DNA of 54,599 nucleotides from Gammaproteobacteria bacterium (GTDB taxonomy: Bacteria > Pseudomonadota > Gammaproteobacteria > Steroidobacterales > Steroidobacteraceae). This document shows positions 51,728 to 54,599 of this stretch, in pieces (positions within the stretch are counted from its first letter, which is position 1; each line of letters begins with the position of its first letter). The notes under the pieces were generated by a model, which was given only the letters and a program-made list of their open reading frames with translations, was not told the origin of the DNA and made no database searches. Where the stretch lies: assembly GCA_028293725.1 (NCBI GenBank), contig JAQGOE010000006.1:1-54599 (forward strand), written 5' to 3'. A program made the translations under genes and the position numbers.

Positions 51728-51748
51728 TTAGGTGACGGTATGAGCCGC

Positions 51749-52675
51749 TCACGCGTCCGGCGCGAGGTGTCCCCACAGGCTCTTGAACGCCATGGTGAGA
51801 AAGGGCTGCGAATCGCCCCATTGTGAGTTGATGCCCTTCGCGGGATCGGTGGCCAGTGCTTCGGCGGGTCCGAGGCCTTGCGTCATGCACTTTACGAGTC
51901 GCTCGTAAATCGTGAAATAAGAGGTGCGCTGGGCCTGGAGGTCGGCGCGAGTGAGAATCGGGCCGTCGGCCGGAATGATCCGCGTCTGGTCGTCCGCGAG
52001 TTTGATGAGAGAGTCGAGGCCGGCGACCAGTCCCGCGATCCAGCCGCCGGTTTCGAAGTCGAGCACCGGCCAGCGATCGGCGGAGACGACGCCGCCGCCG
52101 ACGAGGACGTTGGCCTTCCGAAAAAAGACATAGATGTCGCCGTCCGTGTGAGCCTGCGGCAGGTAGCCGTATTCCAGGTGTTCGTCGCCGATCGGCATGT
52201 CCGCCTTGGCGTAAAACGTCTCTGCAGGAAGCGCCTTGCCTGTGAAAGGGCCGTAGGCCCCGGGGCGCCAGCCCACCGTGATACGCCGGGTAAGCCACAG
52301 CTTGGTGTTGGTGTGGGCGATGATCTTCACGCCATTCTTGCCGAGCGCCTCGTTGGAACCGGTTTGCTCGGGGTGCCAGTGGGTGTTGAACAGCGTCGCC
52401 ACGCGGCGCGCCTGCGTGGCTTGCAGGGCTGTTTTCACCAACTCCTTCGAATGCCTTTCGAGGCCGCCGTCGACGAGCACCAGGCCGTCCGGGCCGCCGG
52501 CCGCCACGACGTTAGCGCCCGCGCCGCTCAACAAAACGAGTTTCTCGGCCAAGGGCACAGTGACGATCGAGGTTTTTGCGTCGCTGGCGTGGGCGATCCG
52601 GGTGAGGGCGGGGCTGGCTGCTGCTGCGCTGAAAAGTGTTGAATTGATAAACTGGCGGCGGTTGAAACCGGTCAT
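51749..52675 (-). CDS. MBL-fold protein with altered metal-site motif, Tat-type signal
   Basis: The 308-residue protein starts MTGFNRRQFINSTLFSAAAA, a twin-arginine type signal. The metallo-beta-lactamase fold is recognised by LVLVDGGLERHSKELV (about 65-80), FNTHWHPEQTGSN (about 96-108), QAHTDGD (about 173-179) and IPADGPI near 240. The canonical HxHxDH motif is changed to HWHPEQ: the Asp and final His of the second metal site are replaced by Glu and Gln. The first-site His residues remain, so a single-zinc enzyme is plausible. No partner gene is clear. Confidence 0.87.
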   Translation of the reverse strand: MTGFNRRQFINSTLFSAAAASPALTRIAHASDAKTSIVTVPLAEKLVLLSGAGANVVAAGGPDGLVLVDGGLERHSKELVKTALQATQARRVATLFNTHWHPEQTGSNEALGKNGVKIIAHTNTKLWLTRRITVGWRPGAYGPFTGKALPAETFYAKADMPIGDEHLEYGYLPQAHTDGDIYVFFRKANVLVGGGVVSADRWPVLDFETGGWIAGLVAGLDSLIKLADDQTRIIPADGPILTRADLQAQRTSYFTIYERLVKCMTQGLGPAEALATDPAKGINSQWGDSQPFLTMAFKSLWGHLAPDA

Positions 52676-52897
52676 TCAGGAACCTGTGCGGTAATTGTCG
52701 GTGTGAGCACGGCCGGCCCGGGCGGCAGGGGATGTCCATGCGATCGCCCATGAAAGACCCCTGGGCGAAGCATATGGCAGCCAAGGGGCGTAGGGCTCGC
52801 CCGTGAGGGTGCCCGTGCGCAGCGCGGTCGGGGCAGCACTGTCGGAGCGATGCGGTTAGCGCAACGCGGAGGCAGCGCGGGCGCGGCCCCGCTGCGC

Positions 52898-53362
52898 TCA
52901 AGCCGGACGTTGCGGCGCGGCGCTCTCGAGGGTTTCCCTCAAATCGATCGCGCCTTCAATGTCGGCGACTCTCGCAACCATGGCCGCCCGCGAGGTCACA
53001 CCCAGCTTGGCAAAGATGCGCCGCAGGTGGGTGCAGACGGTCCAGGAACTGATGTTCAGCACAGACGCGATGACTTTATTCTGGCGGCCCTGCGCCACCA
53101 TTCGCACGATTTCGCGTTCCCGGGGACTCAGGGACAGTGCACAGCGCTCCACCGGCACGGTTTTAATGAGCAGGTAGCGATGGCCATCGACATCGATGTC
53201 GAAGAGAACCTGCTCCGCCGGATGACCGTCGGTCACCTCCAGCTCGGCATCGGGACACGGATCGGTTATGGCTACAAAAGCCCGGATGAAGCGGACGAAC
53301 CGCTCATCATAGCGACGGTGCAACACGATAACGTTGCCCTCGCGTTCTTTGACGTTTGACAT
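52898..53362 (-). CDS. LuxR-type HTH regulator without receiver domain
   Basis: The 154-residue protein has a C-terminal LuxR/GerE helix-turn-helix (residues about 78-140: LSPREREIVRMVAQGRQNKV, then ISSWTVCTHLRRIFAKLGVTSRAAM). The first 75 residues do not look like a receiver domain or an autoinducer-binding domain; they read as a short beta-rich sensor-like segment (VLFDIDVDGHRYLLIKT). It is divergent from the esterase lipoprotein gene, with a TCACTC-N4-GAGTGA dyad in the gap. It may control that gene. Confidence 0.88.
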   Translation of the reverse strand: MSNVKEREGNVIVLHRRYDERFVRFIRAFVAITDPCPDAELEVTDGHPAEQVLFDIDVDGHRYLLIKTVPVERCALSLSPREREIVRMVAQGRQNKVIASVLNISSWTVCTHLRRIFAKLGVTSRAAMVARVADIEGAIDLRETLESAAPQRPA

Positions 53363-53459
53363 CTCCCTAGCTCCAACTGCGACGCGGCCCCGTGTTCTAC
53401 TACTTTCGTCGGTTCTTACGCTGTTCTTACTGTAGCGCCTCGCCCCCTGTCAAACGGAG

Positions 53460-53475
53460 TCACTCATTCGAGTGA
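53460..53475. promoter_or_regulatory. Operator-like dyad in LuxR/esterase gap
   Basis: TCACTC-ATTC-GAGTGA is a perfect dyad with 6-base arms, about 98 bases before the LuxR-type start and 130 bases before the esterase start. Direct repeats of TTCTTAC at 53413 and 53424 lie near. Confidence 0.45.
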
Positions 53476-53604
53476 ATCGATGCGGGGACAGAGCGTTGCG
53501 CTACGGTCACTAATGTCACCAGACCCTTATTTTATCCGTTAAATGTCCGTATCGCCGGCGCGAAACGGGCACGGGAGCCACCCTTGAGCGAAGGTAGCAC
53601 GTCC

Positions 53605-54501
53605 ATGCATAGTGAACTGGTGAGCCGCCTCGCCTGCATTGCATTGATTTTAGTCCTGACGGGCTGCAGCAGCACCCAGTTCGTGCTGGCCAACGCGCCC
53701 ACGGAATTCGATCGCGTCGACCGTCACGCCGATCTACCGTACGGGCAGGATCCGCGCCAGCGCCTGGATGTCTACTCGCCGCGGCAGGCGACGAATCGGC
53801 CGGTCATCATCTTCTGGTATGGCGGCTCATGGGTGAAGGGCAAGAAGTCGAACTATCGTTTTGTTGGAACGACACTCGCCGAGCGCGGCTTTGTCGCGGT
53901 CCTGCCGGACTACCGGCTGTTCCCACAGGTGTCTTTCCCGGCCTTCGACGAGGATGGAGCGAAGGCGGTGGCCTGGGTCGAGCAACATGTGCAGGAATTA
54001 GGTGGCGACCCACATCACATCATCCTCATGGGACATTCCGCGGGCGGACACACTGCCGCGTTCCTCGCGTTCAATCATGAGTTCCTACGGAAGTTTGGCG
54101 CGGATCCCGACTCGATCGCGGGACTGGTGGGTCTTTCGGGCACCTACGTGTTGGTACCGGAGACAGACACCGAGCGCGCCACTTTCCCGGCTCCCTACAC
54201 GGAGGCCGACTGGCAGCCGATTCGATTTGTCGACGCACACTCGCCGCCCACGCTGCTCCTGCATGGAACCGACGACAAAGAAGTGCTTCCGCAGGAAGCC
54301 GTACAGCTTCGTGACGTGATGTTACAAGATCATCGGCGGGTGGAGTTGCACCTCTACCCGCATCGAGGTCATGCGGATACCGTCGCGTCGTTTGCGGCTG
54401 TGGCGCGATGGCGCACGACCGCGCTCAAGGACACCATCGAGTTTATCGACAGCGTGACGCGAACTCCGCCCGCGGGCGGAATTGGCGTCGGGAGACAATA
54501 A
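53605..54501 (+). CDS. Alpha/beta hydrolase lipoprotein (carboxylesterase-like)
   Basis: ATG 53605 gives 298 residues; TTG 53584, after GGGAGCC, is an alternative. The signal ends in a lipobox (ILVLTGC), so the protein is probably a lipoprotein. The core has VIIFWYGGSWVKGKK (oxyanion region; Tyr replaces the usual His of HGG), the nucleophile elbow LMGHSAGGHTAA (Ser near 148), an acid in LHGTDDKEVLPQ and the His in YPHRGHADTVAS. The family is BD-FAE/esterase-lipase type. Its promoter is in the shared gap with the LuxR-type gene. Confidence 0.92.
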   Translation: MHSELVSRLACIALILVLTGCSSTQFVLANAPTEFDRVDRHADLPYGQDPRQRLDVYSPRQATNRPVIIFWYGGSWVKGKKSNYRFVGTTLAERGFVAVLPDYRLFPQVSFPAFDEDGAKAVAWVEQHVQELGGDPHHIILMGHSAGGHTAAFLAFNHEFLRKFGADPDSIAGLVGLSGTYVLVPETDTERATFPAPYTEADWQPIRFVDAHSPPTLLLHGTDDKEVLPQEAVQLRDVMLQDHRRVELHLYPHRGHADTVASFAAVARWRTTALKDTIEFIDSVTRTPPAGGIGVGRQ

Positions 54502-54599
54502 TCTGGCGCCTGGGGTGCGGCGTTTCCCGGGCTTTTCCGTAACGTGGGCGTATGTCGGCACAGCATTTCAAATTTTGGCCGGAACGTTCGCTGCATCAC

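Overview
The window is high-GC bacterial DNA, about 54.6 kb, densely packed with genes on both strands. It looks like the chromosome of a Gram-negative proteobacterium: three TonB-dependent outer-membrane receptors, many signal peptides and lipoprotein signals, probable twin-arginine substrates, a hopanoid-type radical SAM enzyme (HpnJ) and a group-42 ECF sigma factor. The mix of receptors, Rieske oxygenases and esterases recalls catabolic oligotrophs such as Steroidobacteraceae/Nevskiales or sphingomonads. That placement is inference. No rRNA, tRNA, CRISPR array, phage gene or transposase gene was seen.

Layout. 1-3.6 kb: the 3' part of a six-bladed-propeller-like protein and an HTH/TPR regulator (minus), divergent from DUF899 and DUF2182 genes. 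3.6-13.2 kb: a polyamine-type solute-binding lipoprotein and an MFS transporter with overlapping 5' ends, then a minus-strand operon (VanA-like Rieske oxygenase, M49 metallopeptidase, second Rieske oxygenase) divergent from TonB receptor 1. 13.1-23.9 kb: an S8-like secreted protease, an AraC/GyrI-like regulator, a berberine-bridge-type flavoprotein, a purple-acid-phosphatase-like enzyme coupled to an HpaB-family gene that lacks its middle domain, an orphan hpnJ, an alpha/beta hydrolase and a GNAT acetyltransferase. 24-37.8 kb: exported amidase plus TonB receptor 2, an MFS transporter plus TAP-like hydrolase, an alkaline-phosphatase-superfamily enzyme, TonB receptor 3 downstream of a TPR-sulfotransferase, and a lipoprotein. 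37.8-44.8 kb: an animal-type heme peroxidase and a LysR-controlled ring-hydroxylation locus (alpha, beta, aldehyde dehydrogenase, divergent LysR and formamidase-like hydrolase). 44.8-48.2 kb: a conserved hypothetical gene, a 130-bp near-palindrome, ECF42 sigma with its DGPF/YCII partner, and a TetR regulator. 48.2-54.6 kb: two esterases downstream of TetR-type dyads, a region of tiny ORFs, a metallo-beta-lactamase-fold protein with altered metal ligands, a stand-alone LuxR-type regulator and an esterase lipoprotein.

Taken together the window reads as an accessory catabolic island: outer-membrane uptake (three receptors), periplasmic hydrolysis (amidase, phosphatases, peptidases, six alpha/beta hydrolases), inner-membrane transport (two MFS, one binding protein) and oxidative attack (three different Rieske oxygenases, a flavoprotein oxidase, a heme peroxidase). 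No Rieske reductase or ferredoxin is encoded here, so electrons must come from elsewhere. The most unusual items are the HpaB-family protein without its beta-barrel domain, the Rieske-M49-Rieske operon, the 130-bp palindrome, the S8-like protease with a degraded triad, and the small overlapping ORFs near 51.2-51.7 kb.
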